This document shows, piece by piece, positions 23,130 through 35,659 of a stretch of 64,000 nt of DNA. The stretch lies in NCBI RefSeq assembly GCF_028372415.1, contig NC_092872.1:9244001-9308000 (forward strand). Reading direction: 5' to 3'. Made by a program: the position numbers and the translations under genes. The stretch's first letter is position 1. The number at the start of each line of letters is the position of its first letter. The DNA comes from Notamacropus eugenii (taxonomy: Eukaryota; Chordata; Mammalia; Diprotodontia; Macropodidae). The notes under the pieces are model-generated. The model was given only the letters and a program-made list of their open reading frames with translations, made no database searches and was not told the origin of the DNA.

Positions 23130-23730
23130 AGGTGACAGGCTGGGGGAGCAGGCACCGCGCGCTCCGCCCTGCAGGGGGCGCCCTGGCCCTTGCCCCCCTC
23201 CCCCCCCGCACGTGCTCGCTCGCCCCCGAGGGCGGCCACCCACGAGCCGACCTCCGGCGTTGCTAGAGAGCAGCCTCTGCGGCGCCTGCGGCCTGCCCAC
23301 TGGGCTCCCAGGGCGGGGGAGCAGCGAGGGCTCGGCCCGGGGGGCGCCTCCCTCCCCCATCCCTGGGGGGCGGCCGGCCGGGGCGGGGCTGCTGCGGAGG
23401 ACCCGAGGGGCGGGGCCCTGGAGGAGCCATCCCCTCCCCCCCTCCTCACCCACGTGTCCCTGCCTCACCTCCCCCGTCCTTTTTGGGCGGGGTCACCACA
23501 CCCCACAGTGTGCGGAATATCACTGTCTACGGTTCCATTTTCTCTGGCATTCGTGGTAAAGCTTCACCCAGCAGCCCTCGGGTCGGCGGAGGGTGAATCG
23601 TCGGGCCGACCCCTGGTCACTCTGACGCTTCGTCCACCGCAGCTGACCACTCTCTTCCCTGGGGACTTCAGGCGGTGCGCAGCCCCTCCCTGGCGCCCCC
23701 TCCTAGGAGTGGCCGGGGCACCTCTCCGCC
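23130..23730. promoter_or_regulatory. CpG island upstream of the zinc-finger pseudogene
   Basis: Sharp CpG-rich block (densest 23150-23430) with GGGGCGGGG boxes, two CACGTG motifs (23209-23214 and near 23452) and a CTCF-like core at 23167-23183. It sits 5' of the decayed plus-strand KRAB-zinc-finger gene and is most simply its old promoter. Long open frames across it on both strands (up to 388 codons) run into a SINE and have no domain. Confidence 0.8.
23167..23183 (+). promoter_or_regulatory. Candidate CTCF site
   Basis: CCCTGCAGGGGGCGCCC resembles the CTCF core CCA(G/C)(C/T)AG(G/A)(G/T)GGC with one mismatch. Seen by eye only. Confidence 0.35.
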
Positions 23731-23773
23731 AGGTGATGCTGGAGAACACAGTCTGGATGAGTTTATGTGGCCC

Positions 23774-24085
23774 CAGGCAGCTGGGTGGTGCAGGGGATAG
23801 AGCAGGAGGACCTGAGTTCAAATGTCACCTCAGACATTTGACACTTACTAGCTGTGTGACCTTGGCCAAGTCACTTAACCCAATTACCTCATCCTGGGTC
23901 ATCTCCAGTCATCCTGATGAATATCTGGTCACTGGATTCAGATGGCTCTGGAGGAGAAGTGAGGCTGGTGACCTGCACAGCCCTCCCTCCCTCAAAACAA
24001 AGTCAAGTGTGAGTCATGTCATCATTTCTCTGATGGCATGGTCTTCTTCTGCACGAAGGACCAGCACACGCATGTGGCCCCAAAT
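23774..24085 (+). repeat. Composite marsupial SINE with LINE-type 3' tail
   Basis: tRNA-like head 'ggcagctgggtggtgcaggg', core 'ctagctgtgtgaccttggcc', then a long 3' part 'catctccagtcatcctgatg' to 'atggcatggtcttcttctgc'. The same full-length structure appears in reverse at 63372-63691. The 3' part is probably borrowed from an RTE-type LINE. Confidence 0.8.
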
Positions 24086-24365
24086 CTGTGGTCCCTGGGG
24101 AGCTTCTTTGGGGGGGAGCACCCAGAACCTGGCACCGGACTGCTTGTACTTTCCCCAGCTTGCACCGTGCTGGCCCGGGTTACGGGTCCCAGGATCTCTC
24201 CTTGGAATGACTGGAAGAGGACGGGAGGAGAGGCTGCCTCCTAGGAGGAGGAGGGAGTTTGGAGCCTTTGAGCCTATGGTAATGGGGGCCTGTTTTTGCC
24301 CCTCAGGGGGCATTTGCTGCTTTTTAGAGCGGGACAAAGGTCGATCCTGTCTCTGACTTCTAAAC

Positions 24366-24545
24366 GGGCAGCATGTTGTGATAGTAATAACGTTGGATTT
24401 AGACTTGTAAGGACCCAGGTTCAGCTCCTGTCTATGCCATGTACTCTCTAGACCTTTGGTCGACTCATGTCTACCCTTTGAGATTCAGTTTCCTCATCTC
24501 TAAAACGAGGAGGTTCATAGGATGATCTTAAAAGTCCTTTAGAGT
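24366..24545 (+). repeat. MIR SINE
   Basis: 'taataacgttggatttagac', 'ggacccaggttcagctcctg' and 'gattcagtttcctcatctct' follow the MIR plan. Confidence 0.65.
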
Positions 24546-24774
24546 TGTAAATTCTCTCATGCTGCAAGTTGAAACAATGCCAGTTTCCACCAAAAATAAG
24601 AGAATGGTTCCTTTTCTCACAAATAGTCCAAACCTGACTTTACCAAGTGTTGGGTGTCCCTGATTGAAGAGAGGCTCCTTCACCTCCTTGTAGACCCTAC
24701 CCCCCTCTTTGGCTGTTATGGCGCCTAAGTCTTTTTGGTCATCCACAGTATGAGCTGGATAGGTTTTTAATGCC

Positions 24775-25010
24775 ATTTTATTTTTTTTCTATTTATTTTT
24801 CTATGATCAAAAATCCATTTTCTCTTCCCACTCCTCCATTGGGAAAAAAAGGAAAAACAAAAGCTTCTGAATAAATATGCAATGATCAAGCAAAACAAAA
24901 ATCCACCTTGCCTGCCTCTTGATATCAAATTAATTTATGTCTTTCCCCCTCCCCCAACACACACAGATGAATTACAAATGCCACTTTTTAACCAAGAAAA
25001 CACGTAGTCA
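24775..25010 (-). mobile_element. L1-family 3' fragment
   Basis: T-rich start and 'cctgcctcttgatatcaaat', with the A-rich 'gaaaaacaaaagcttctgaa' in the middle, resembling the fragments at 48.7 and 52.1 kb. Confidence 0.5.
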
Positions 25011-25039
25011 CTCAATGCTATTTGACTGGGCATAATAAT

Positions 25040-25290
25040 ACAAATAATAATGATAAAAATCGTGTTTCTCTTGCCTTAAGGTCTGCAAAGCATGTTACCA
25101 TTATGATCTGAAATGATCCTCACAACAGCTCTGGGAGGTAAAGGTAGTTATTATTGCCATTTTACAAATGAGCAGACTGAAGCAGACTGGAGTTAAGTGA
25201 CCTTTCCAGGGTCACTCAGCCACTAAGATTCTCTGGCAGGATTTGTACTTTCTCACTCCAGATCTAGCCTCTAAAACAGCATTCAGAGCA
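25040..25290 (-). repeat. MIR SINE
   Basis: 'cattttacaaatgagcagac', 'tggagttaagtgacctttcc' and 'gggtcactcagccactaaga' form a reversed MIR. Confidence 0.75.
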
Positions 25291-25394
25291 GTGCTTTAAA
25301 TTATATAGTCATCCTAAATGGTATTAAATTGTCTTTGATTGGCTGTTTTTACAGACAGTTTCTATTCCTGCTTATTCTCCCAGAGAAAATATCA

Positions 25395-25510
25395 GCTTCA
25401 GATTAGAAGTTGTTTTATTTATTTTTTTGCTTTTCTGTCCCCAGCATCTAGACACTGCCTGGCACATACATAGTAGGAGCTTAATAAATGCTTACTTATT
25501 GACTGCCTGT
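25395..25510 (+). mobile_element. L3/CR1 LINE 3' end
   Basis: 'cagcatctagacactgcctg', 'gcacatacatagtaggagct' and 'taataaatgcttacttattg' are the terminal segment of L3/L2-type LINEs. Confidence 0.65.
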
Positions 25511-25674
25511 AACCCTAAATTTTTAAAGGTGCATAGGGACTTCATGTAGATCCTTTATTTACTACCTATTAAGTAATATTTTAATCATTCTGAAAATAAT
25601 TCATTCAAGCCTAAAATGGTAATTACTAGTGATGATTTGGAATTTGAGAAACAAATCTGTATTCTTTTGTGAAT

Positions 25675-25945
25675 ATGGCAGCTTGATGAAGTGGAAAAAA
25701 CACTGACCTTTGAATCAGAAAACAGGCTCAAATTTTAGTTCTGACATCGAGAGTGTGTGTGTGTGTGTATGTATACATGTATGAACTAGAGGGGACTGGG
25801 AAAGCCGCTTAATTTCAAGCCTGTTTCTTCATCTGAAAATGGGGTTAATTATACTTTTAATGATTTTTCACAAGGCTTTTGTGAAAAAAATACTTTGTTA
25901 ACCCTAGAGTGCAGCACAGAAATATAAGCTATGATTATTAATTTA
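25675..25945 (+). repeat. MIR-like SINE with a GT microsatellite
   Basis: 'gcagcttgatgaagtggaaa', 'tttgaatcagaaaacaggct' and 'tttcttcatctgaaaatggg', with a short (GT)n near 25755-25770. Confidence 0.6.
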
Positions 25946-25999
25946 TGGTTTCTATTTATGACCCTTTGCTAACTGAAGAATCTAAGCATTTCTGATTAT

Positions 26000-27015
26000 C
26001 TTTAAAGGATTTCTTTATCTGAATCATAATTTTAATTGCTCTTCTCAATTTTGTCTGTTCCCCAAATTTTATTGATGCCTTTTGTTTTTATACCACTGGC
26101 ATATCCACATACAAGCCCACTTCCATTGAACCCTCCTTTGAAACAAGGAAAAACAAGTGAAATTGACTCTGACTGTGTGTACCTTATTCTGCACGCCTGT
26201 TGCAGCTCCGACCAAGGGAAGAAAGCATGGTGAATCATTTGTTCCCTGGTCCAGCATTGGTCTCTGCACTATATCAATATTCAACTTCCTTTTCATATTA
26301 TTTTCATTTATATTACCGTAGTTACTGTATATGTTGTTTGCTTGATTTTGCTGATTGTGCTCTGCATCATTTCTTTCCATTATTGCCATGGTTTTTCTGA
26401 TTGCTTTGTACCTATTTTTTTCTATACGTTACTCTTTTATTACATTCATATATCACAGTTTTTTCATCTGTTTCCCAAGTGATTTCTCAAGGGTTCCTGT
26501 TATTTTTGTATATATGGGACCCTTCTATATTTGAGTATGCCCAAAACTGGGATCCAGGGTCAAAGAGCATGACTAGGTTTATAAATTTTCTCAGTGTTCC
26601 AAATAATATTCTAGAACACTTGAATGAATTTATTGTTCCATCAAGAGTGTATTAGTGTGCCTTTCTTCCTATAGCCCTTTCATTGTTGATTCTCTGTTTT
26701 CTTTACTGACTTATAGGACATGCGGTAAAACCTCAGAGTTTTTAATTTCCATATCTCTGTTAGTGATTTATAGCTTTAAAAAAAAAACATATAATTGTTG
26801 ATGGATCACATTTCTTCTTTTGAAAACTGTTATATCCTTTGACTGCTCCTTTTCTGGAGTCTTAGCCACGTTTTCACTGTATCTTGGATATCAGACTAGT
26901 CAGTTATCTAATATAATTTTTCTCCACTTGATAATTTAACTTCTAATTCTAGCTACATTTCTTATTTCATTTGCATAAAAACTTTTTAATTTGCCGAAAT
27001 AAAAAATGTCTTCAG
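26000..27015 (-). mobile_element. L1 fragment
   Basis: Antisense L1 ORF2-end motifs: 'tgctctgcatcatttctttc', 'cattcatatatcacag', 'gggtcaaagagcatgactag' and 'tcagtgttccaaataatatt'. They line up with the copy at 62.7-63.3 kb but are more diverged. Confidence 0.7.
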
Positions 27016-27364
27016 TTGTCTTTTTTTAAAACATGACAACAAGAACTATATACAGCTTTCCAGATGTAGACATTGAGATGACTGGACAGGAATATTTTCA
27101 GAATTGCTCATGTCTCTGAGTTGTTTCCTTAGCATATCCATTCTGAAGTGACCAGGGCTAAGACTGGGTATTTTTTGTGGAAGTGGAGATTTCAGAACCA
27201 GAGTGAGAGTCATCATCACATCAGAGTTATGGAGAAGAAGGTTGCTAAACTGAGGCTTCTAACCCTGAACATGGTGGATTGGAGAAGGTTCTGATCCCTT
27301 CTTGTCCTGTCCCCATGATTATTCTCTGAGGTTCCTGTTCCATCGTGATTCACACAAGCTTAAT

Positions 27365-27560
27365 TATATCCCAGTGTGTAGTATAATGGAAAGAGCACTG
27401 GACTTGGTAAGTCAGAAGACCTGGTTTTTAATTCCAGATATGCCACAGGTATATCTTCAGGTAAGGCATTTCACCTCTCTGGGCCTCAGTTTCCACATCT
27501 TAAAGTCCATATTAGTAGACTAGATGATCTCTGAATACCCTTCCTGTTCTAACATTCTTT
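27365..27560 (+). repeat. MIR SINE
   Basis: 'gtataatggaaagagcactg', 'ctggtttttaattccagata' and 'cctctctgggcctcagtttc', then the 'gatctctgaatacccttcct' end. Confidence 0.75.
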
Positions 27561-28129
27561 GTCTTCAGGGCTGAGCTCCTGCATAGGAACAGGAATTGCT
27601 CTGGGAAGAAACAGCTTCACAAGAATTTCATGCTGCTCTATCCTTTGTCACCTCCTCATCAGGGGGCCTCCTCATGCCTGTTTTGTGATTCAATGAGGCT
27701 TTACTTTCACGATCCTCAATATGGTATTCACTGTTTCTAGCCTGGGATTCCTGTCTTTCTCTCATTTTTCCTTCATTCATTTGGAGTCTCCTCATTTACA
27801 CCTATTTCCTCGTGGGATTCCTTCATTGTGAGGTAATGATTCTTCTGCAACAGATTTCATCTGTTATCTGTCATCTCTTCCTACTTTTTTGTTTTTGAAT
27901 CAGAGAGAGCAAAGAGTTTGCTCTGAATCAGCAGACTCACTCTTTTGACTTCCTATGTCATCTTTTCCTTCATGGAAGTACAATCCTAAGTATTTTAACC
28001 AGGTATTTCTCTTGCTGACTCTTTGTCCCTTATAAGACAAGAGCTGAGCTAGGTCTTCTGTCCCTCCTGCATAGAGCTGTCCAACTAATTTGTCTTTAAA
28101 CAAGGCTGTGTTGTTCAGAAACTTCCATT

Positions 28130-28470
28130 ATTCCTAGTTGGAATGTAATTCCCCACTTTATACTCTGCCTAGCCAAACTTATCCCTTCTTCTAGGCCTAG
28201 CTTAAATTCTGTTTGTTCCACAACATCTTCCATGATAGCTCCATCTCTCACCTTTATATTCCTAAAGCCCTCAGCATATGTGCACACAATTTAACGTTTG
28301 ATTATATACTGTCTTCACTATTGTTTTATGTGTCTAATTCTTAGTATACTATAGAGGTATTTGAGAGTAGGCAGCATGTCTTAGATACTTCTTTCTCTTA
28401 TGCACTCTTGCCCCTGCCCCCCAGCATAATCTGTGTTCAGTAAATAAGTACATTTTAAATACTGTGTGAT
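28130..28470 (+). mobile_element. L2/L3-type LINE 3' region
   Basis: 'tctaggcctagcttaaattc', 'ccacaacatcttccatgata', 'tatttgagagtaggcagcat' and 'gtgttcagtaaataagtac' follow the L2/L3 3' end. Confidence 0.6.
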
Positions 28471-28534
28471 GAATCTCCAGAACAGCTCTGTATTTCTGTT
28501 AACCTTTCTTTTCTCTATCTTTTCTCCATAAGAG

Positions 28535-28627
28535 GATTTCTGTCCCAGCCTGAGCAAGGATAGGAATTATGAGTCCTGGATCTTCATGGAGCTCTGGACA
28601 AAAAGGACCCAAAGGCAGCCTCTCACA
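28535..28627 (+). pseudogene. KRAB B exon remnant with two stops
   Basis: In phase 1 it reads G-FLSQPEQG-stop-EL-stop-VLDLHGALDKKDP, clearly derived from a KRAB B box of the form 'SQLEQGEEPWVLDLQG'. The donor CACA|GTGAGTG is intact. Confidence 0.8.
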
Positions 28628-29207
28628 GTGAGTGATACAGACTCTGTTAGGACTGATGCCAGCTGTTCTTTCTCCTCCATCTTTGCTTTTGAAATGCTGT
28701 CTTAATAGACTGTTGAGAGTCTCAATACATTTCTGAGTACTACAACGGTTGCCTGTACTGAACTTTAGAAAGAACTTGTTGAAAATTTGTCAAGGACGCT
28801 GATCTTATTTCTATATCCCTGAAGCCAGTAGAACTAGGCTAAATCCAGTCATCCTCTTCTCCTAGTCTAGTATAATGGGAAAGATGAATTCTTGTCCTCT
28901 TCACCTGTCACTACTTGCTTAGTTTTCTACCTTTCAGGTTTTTCCACTCCCCCTTCGTTCTACTCATTATCCCTCCGATCCATTTCCCTTCTATTTCCTC
29001 ACCCAAACAGCCATATGTTATTTTTCTCTCTTTAACCTCTCCCTGATTTTTCTTCTAGATTCCTTAATTATCCATCCTTGATTTTCCCTTTTTCTGACTA
29101 ACTGGTTTAATCTTACCTTTCTTCTCAAAGTCAGTTTTGATATATACAAGCTCTGCATTTCTAGAGCACTTGCAAGAAATAACATTTGTATTTTCTTTTT
29201 TGGTTAG

Positions 29208-30666
<1,459 letters not shown>

Positions 30667-31021
30667 CACAATGGACTAATGAAGTCAAGAAATGGGATTG
30701 ATGGCTGTTAAACATTTACATTGCGGAAAAACTCCCACAGCCTTCTAGAGAATAGAGACTTTGGCAGATCTCACAAATGTGTGCCCCTGATATCAAAGGG
30801 GTTCAAGGCTAGAGGTTCACCATAACCCATTCTCACTACTGAAAACACAAAAACATTGATTCTTCCAACCCTTGCAAGTTCTTTTGTAAATGTTCATGAG
30901 GGTTTGTCATGTATATGTTGTCTATTCCCAAGTACATTGTACTCTCCTTGAGGATAGGGACCATATCTTTCTGATTTTGGGTCTAACCAGTCAGGCAGCA
31001 TTATCTGTCCTTCATTCAAAA

Positions 31022-31078
31022 CTACAAGGTGTCCCAAAATGCAGTTAAAAGCTTTAATAACTTTTGGAACACTGTATT
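31022..31078. mobile_element. Mariner-type miniature element
   Basis: A short palindrome with ends 'GGTGTCCCAAAA' and, in reverse, 'GTGTTCCAAAA' (10 of 11 matching), close to mariner-like terminal repeats of the 'GGGTGTCCCAAAA' type. Confidence 0.5.
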
Positions 31079-31079
31079 T

Positions 31080-31520
31080 CCTCCTATTTGCTTCCACCCT
31101 ATTCTGTTCTGCCTCTCTCCATGCACTATCTTATGCCAAGCTGCCAAAACATTTTCCTGAAACAGTTTTTGTTATAGCACCCTTCAGTTCACCCAGTTAC
31201 CATCTCTAGCATGACACTAACCATATCCCACCTCCTTTGAAAGATTTCACTCTTTCCCACACCCCTGCCAGTCTAGATATGTGGCATCTTTCAGGATCTA
31301 ACTTAAAATGCATTTGTTCCCCAAAGTCTCCACCTTCAATCATTCTTCCTTTGTCAAATTGGACAATTTTGGACTCATTTTCCTTGGCATTTATGTATTT
31401 AACTGGTACTCTATTTTCAATGCATGTTAAACTGTTATTTTGTAATTCTTTTACTTATAGATTTTGCTTCCCTGGTAGATTATAAGTTCCTTGGTTAGGA
31501 AACTTCTTTCCAAGGACATC
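31080..31520 (+). mobile_element. L2/L3-type LINE 3' region
   Basis: 'gtggcatctttcaggatcta', 'ccccaaagtctccaccttca' and 'ggtagattataagttccttg' follow the L2/L3 3' plan. Confidence 0.5.
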
Positions 31521-31669
31521 TAGACAATTACTCTGCTTAATGCTTCCTGATTATAATTATACCCAATTCTACTAGAAAATGAATGTATGCCTCTTCACAA
31601 TCTGAATAGCAGGGACAGTCTCTTCATCAGATTAGAAGCTTCTTTGGCACAGGAAGGGTGTTTATAGTA

Positions 31670-31858
31670 TCATGGTTTAGAGCTACAAGGGACCTTAGAG
31701 GCTATCTAGTTTAGCACCTTCATTTTATAGATAAGGAACCAGGCCCAGGGAGGTGAATTGACTTGCCTTAGGTCACACAAGGTAGTAAATGTTAGAGGTG
31801 GAATTTGAACCCAGTTCTACTGACTCCAGAGCCAGTCTTTCTTTTGTACCATACTCTG
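31670..31858 (-). repeat. MIR SINE
   Basis: 'ccttcattttatagataagg', 'gtgaattgacttgccttagg' and 'gtcacacaaggtagtaaatg', a well preserved reversed MIR. Confidence 0.85.
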
Positions 31859-31909
31859 ACTTTTCCAAAAATATTCAACATAAGTATTATCTAATCAAGG
31901 TAGGAGATT

Positions 31910-33000
31910 TTTTTTGAAGTACTGTATATTTTATTTTGAAATTTTTATTTTTTTCCCTGTTACATGTTAAAATAATTTTTAGCATTTTTTAAAAAATAGC
32001 TTTGAGGCTTCCCTACCAAGGTGGCAGTGTGCGTTGTGGTGATTGCCAAAGAGAATTACCCACTCTACATCCAGAGCATCCCTGCAGAACATGAGCTGAA
32101 GTCCATTACACAGTGCACACATCTCTCGATGTGGTAGACAAGAAGGTCTCTGCTATGGGAAAGGCCCTGGTGGATCAGAGGGAGCTCTCCTTGGGACTCC
32201 AATATCCCACCGAAGATTACAAAGTACATGGCTATGTGACGAATTCCAAGGTGAAATTTGTTATGGTGGTGGATTCCTCCAACACAACACTTTGAGACAG
32301 CAAGATCCGCAGCATGTTTAGAAAGCTACATAATTCCTACACAGATGTCATGGGCAACCCCTTCTACAGCCGTGGGGACTGTGTTCATTCTAGGGCCTTT
32401 GATAACGTGGTGACTTCCATGATGGTGCAGGTTTGTTGAGAGACAGTATAGTTTATAGTTATTTCTGAAAGAAGCTGTTTTGAACAGAACTGTATCATGC
32501 AGATGTGTATATGTAACGCCTTCCTCATGTAGAATATGAAAACCCCTCCTGGCATGTCCAAAAACTTGTGTAAAGTGGAAGACTTTTAAATAAGCGAATA
32601 AAGTAAATAGATAAATAAGTAAAGTAAAAAAAGTAGCTTTGAGTTCTAAATTCTTTTTTTTTCTTTTTCTTTTTTCTGAGTTCTAAAGTCTATCCCTTCT
32701 TTCTTACCCTCACTCCTCCCTATGACGGGTTATACATGTGCAATCACGTAAAATATTTCCCTATCAGTCATTTTGTACAAGAAGACTTGCACAAAAAACG
32801 AAAAATAGTATGCTTCAGACTGTACTCGGACAACACCAGTTCTTTCTCTAGAGGCGGAAGGCATTTTTTATCATGAGTCTTTTGAGATTGTCTTGGATTA
32901 TTGTACTGCTGGTAATAGCTAAGTTATTCTCAGTTCTTCATCATACAATATTGCTGTTACTGTACAATGTTCACCAACAGGAGATTATTACCAGAACTTT
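31910..33000 (-). mobile_element. L1 3' end interrupted by the TRAPPC2L retrocopy
   Basis: 31910-31996 and 32634-33000 form one antisense L1 tail once the 627-base insertion is set aside. The junction 'tagctttgag' continues into 'ttctaaattc', the reverse of the L1 3' end. The right part includes 'ccagttctttctctagaggc' and 'ttgtcttggattattgtact', as in the copy at 62.5 kb. Confidence 0.75.
32007..32633 (+). pseudogene. TRAPPC2L processed pseudogene
   Basis: Intronless copy of TRAPPC2L, a small subunit of the TRAPP vesicle-tethering complex. Clear matches to the human protein as remembered: '[10 protein letters not shown]', '[20 protein letters not shown]', '[20 protein letters not shown]', '[17 protein letters not shown]' and '[16 protein letters not shown]'. 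The start codon is GTG at 32021. One base is missing near 32102, and an in-frame TGA replaces an Arg codon at about 32293. The 3' UTR ends in 'aataaa' and an A-rich tail. The 10-base target-site duplication TAGCTTTGAG (31997-32006 and 32634-32643) and the lack of introns show L1-mediated retroposition. The coding part is otherwise well kept. Confidence 0.93.
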
Positions 33001-34140
33001 GAATGGCGGAAATCTGGAATCCAAAGTTCAGATCCTAGCTTTGTTACTCTCAGCTTAACTGGTATGTCTTACTTTCCTTTTCTGTAAAATGGGGATAAAT
33101 GATCTGCTGTGTGTGTATATAGGTATTCCTTGGGAGAGAAAAGGATAAGCTTTTGAAAGTTGCATGTCCTAGGTTTATATAGGTAGATCCTGATTTTACC
33201 ACTTGGTGCATTCCTGAAAATGGACAGAAGCTGCATCATCATGAAACCACCTTATTTTGTTTTACTGACATTTGTTCATTTACGAACATTTGGTATTATC
33301 AAAGAAATATCAAATAAGAGGGTAAAGTGGCAGAGTGAACTATGGGTGTTTGTTAAAGAGCATCAAGTGAGTAGAGTGAAAATAAGGGACTGCCTGTGTA
33401 ATTGGCTAATAGGATTGAGAAAAGGAAGAGGAAAGAACCTTCGAGACTAGTTGTAGCAACGAGCACTTTGGCATCTGCAGGAGGATCTGCCGCACAGGTT
33501 CTTACAAATGTTTTTCTAAAAGGAAAGCAACTTTTGAGGGTCAACAATCACTTTAATGAAATACATTTATCATTCACTTAGTTCAGGAGAAAAAGTCAGC
33601 ACCCTGAACTTCAGAGAAAATACAAACAAATTACATTCAGAAATTCCTATCAAAAAGATCAATAGACAGGGCTTCCAACTGTCTGACCGTAGGCAATATA
33701 TACATCATTACCAGAGAGAGAAGCACTAACATCTGGGTTTTCAAAGCCAGGGGGCTTCTTAATGGCTGCCCAGAGTCTTGTCTGGCACACAAACCTTCTT
33801 CCAAAAACTAAGCCCTAAAGTAAAACCTCATCTCAAAGTATATATACATTTTTCAGAGCTATAGGGCATGACCCTCATGATCCAGTATCTCATTAGAAGT
33901 TAACAAAAGGCCTATTAGTGAGTGGGGAAGATCTTTAACTCTTTCCCCTACCTACCATTACGCTTACATTATACTAGTTTAACATCCTTGTTTTACAGAC
34001 AGAGAAACTGAGGCCAAGAGATTGCCAGACAGGGCTTCCCCTTTCCCATATTGGAACCACCATCGTAGTGCTGTCTGTCCATGACAAAGCAGAGGTTAGA
34101 GCCATTTTCATTTCATATCCCGTGACAGAAAGGCTATGTG
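33000..34140. other. Intergenic, little recognised
   Basis: A reversed MIR-like core lies near 33.99 kb ('cagagaaactgaggccaaga'). The rest shows no gene or clear repeat. Confidence 0.35.
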
Positions 34141-34260
34141 ACTGAATAAATCAGAACCTCTCTAAGTTTCCTTTTCCCAAAATGTGACATTAGGGGATTG
34201 GACTAGATAAACTCCAGACTCCTCTAGTTCTAGATCCTAGTATTCTACGATGTTCACTTG
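34140..34260 (+). repeat. MIR 3' part
   Basis: 'agtttccttttcccaaaatg', 'gggattggactagataaact' and 'gttctagatcctagtattct'. Confidence 0.5.
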
Positions 34261-34900
34261 ACAAGGTAGATGGTGTTGGGAATTGGGTTGTTCAGAAAGA
34301 ATTCAGGGGGCAGAGGTTCTCTTAGGCAAGAGGGCTCTATTGATGCAAAAGCAGCCTGCGATAAAAGAAGTACTTACTTTTGTGCCCAAGTTTTAGGAAC
34401 TTAACCGGGGATGGGGGAATACGTCCCTATGTGGGCAGTTAACCATAGGCAAGGCTATCAGGAAAGGGGAAGCAGGTGTGTTGGGTACTTTACAAAAAGT
34501 TCAGGGATGTGGTTACAAAGCAGGGAACTTGGCTTGCAACATCAAAGGCACAAACCATAGGGGTTGGTCATGTAGACAGAACATAGCAAGGTTTTCTTGT
34601 CAACAGATAGAGCCCCCTGTTATTGGGCAGATTAGGTAAGGCTCTCATTTTTGCTGGGCAGAAGTCAGCCACATCACACTGAAGAATGGAAGGAATTATA
34701 AGGCAATTCTATACCATGGATTCCAAAGATGGCACTGTAGTGAAGTCCATAGATAGTAACATAAACCATCCCTGTTCTCTTTACCCTGAGTTGAGGGGAA
34801 AAGAGGACACATTTTGTCTTGGCTGCTTCCTGTAAACTCTAGTTTGTGTGTGAAGGAGCTGACCCTGGAAAGCATGTGATTGGAGTGCTCTCCTGACTTC
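34260..34900. other. Unassigned moderately repetitive-looking segment
   Basis: Distinct in composition from its neighbours and not matching the L1, MIR or SINE copies here. No coding potential is seen. It could be part of an unrecognised interspersed repeat. Confidence 0.3.
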
Positions 34901-35479
34901 TAGGAAGTAAGGAATGAATTTAGAATTTTATGTTTTAGAGTTGAAAAGACCTTAAGTTAATCCAAACCTTAATGTTACAGAGGCCCAGGGAGGTAGTAGT
35001 GATGACCCAAGTAGGACAGGAGGGAGGATGTTTGCATTTTAAACCCAATTTCTGTGGATTCCAAAGCTGATGCTCTTTCTATCCTATCCTGTGTTGCTTT
35101 GGATTCCTTTTCTAGCCCTTAGGTAGACTCAGTGAGAATTGACAACAAAATTCAGTTATATTGAACTTAATAATAGCACCCATTTTTAACTTTTTATTTA
35201 AAGATTTATGGAGAACTTCACAATCAAAAGTGAGATTCCCAGACCCACTACTGCTGTTAGGTCTGGAAATTAAACCCCCCTCTTCTGACTCTAGAATCAG
35301 AGCTCTTTTCTCCATAAAGAAGTTTCTATCAATTCCAAAAAAACATTAATCACTATTTTCAAGGGTCTGCCACATAGTGGGGTTGCAGAGCTGGGTACTT
35401 TTGTGAGATGCCTCTGTTTTAATCCAGAATCTTTGGCTATCTAGTGTTTTTGCATTCTAGAGATTCAAGATCCTTTTCT

Positions 35480-35655
35480 GGCATTCTAGATGTAGAGTTG
35501 GAATTGGTCTGAGAGGTCATCTGGTTCAACATTCTCCTTTTACATGTGAAAAAATGGAGGCCCAGGAAAGTGGAGAAATTTGCCCAAAGCCAGACTAGGG
35601 GCAAAAGATAGGACTTAAATCCAGCTTCTCTAGCACTAGATTCAGTTCTCCAGGG
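35480..35655 (-). repeat. MIR SINE
   Basis: 'aaaatggaggcccaggaaag', then 'tttgcccaaagccagacta' and 'aatccagcttctctagcact'. A second, weaker reversed MIR is at about 34925-35095. Confidence 0.65.
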
Positions 35656-35659
35656 CAGT

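Noticed and set aside
23190-24356. 388-codon plus-strand open frame
   Set aside because: It runs from the CpG island straight through a SINE with no domain; openness comes from GC-rich composition.
27557-27660. Possible decayed KRAB A exon of the pseudogene
   Set aside because: A loose resemblance to the end of an A box follows a cag acceptor, but the DV/EW core cannot be found.
34260-34770. Segment that might be a solo LTR
   Set aside because: Composition differs from its neighbours, but I could not see clear LTR ends, a primer-binding site or any polyprotein trace, so I left it unassigned.
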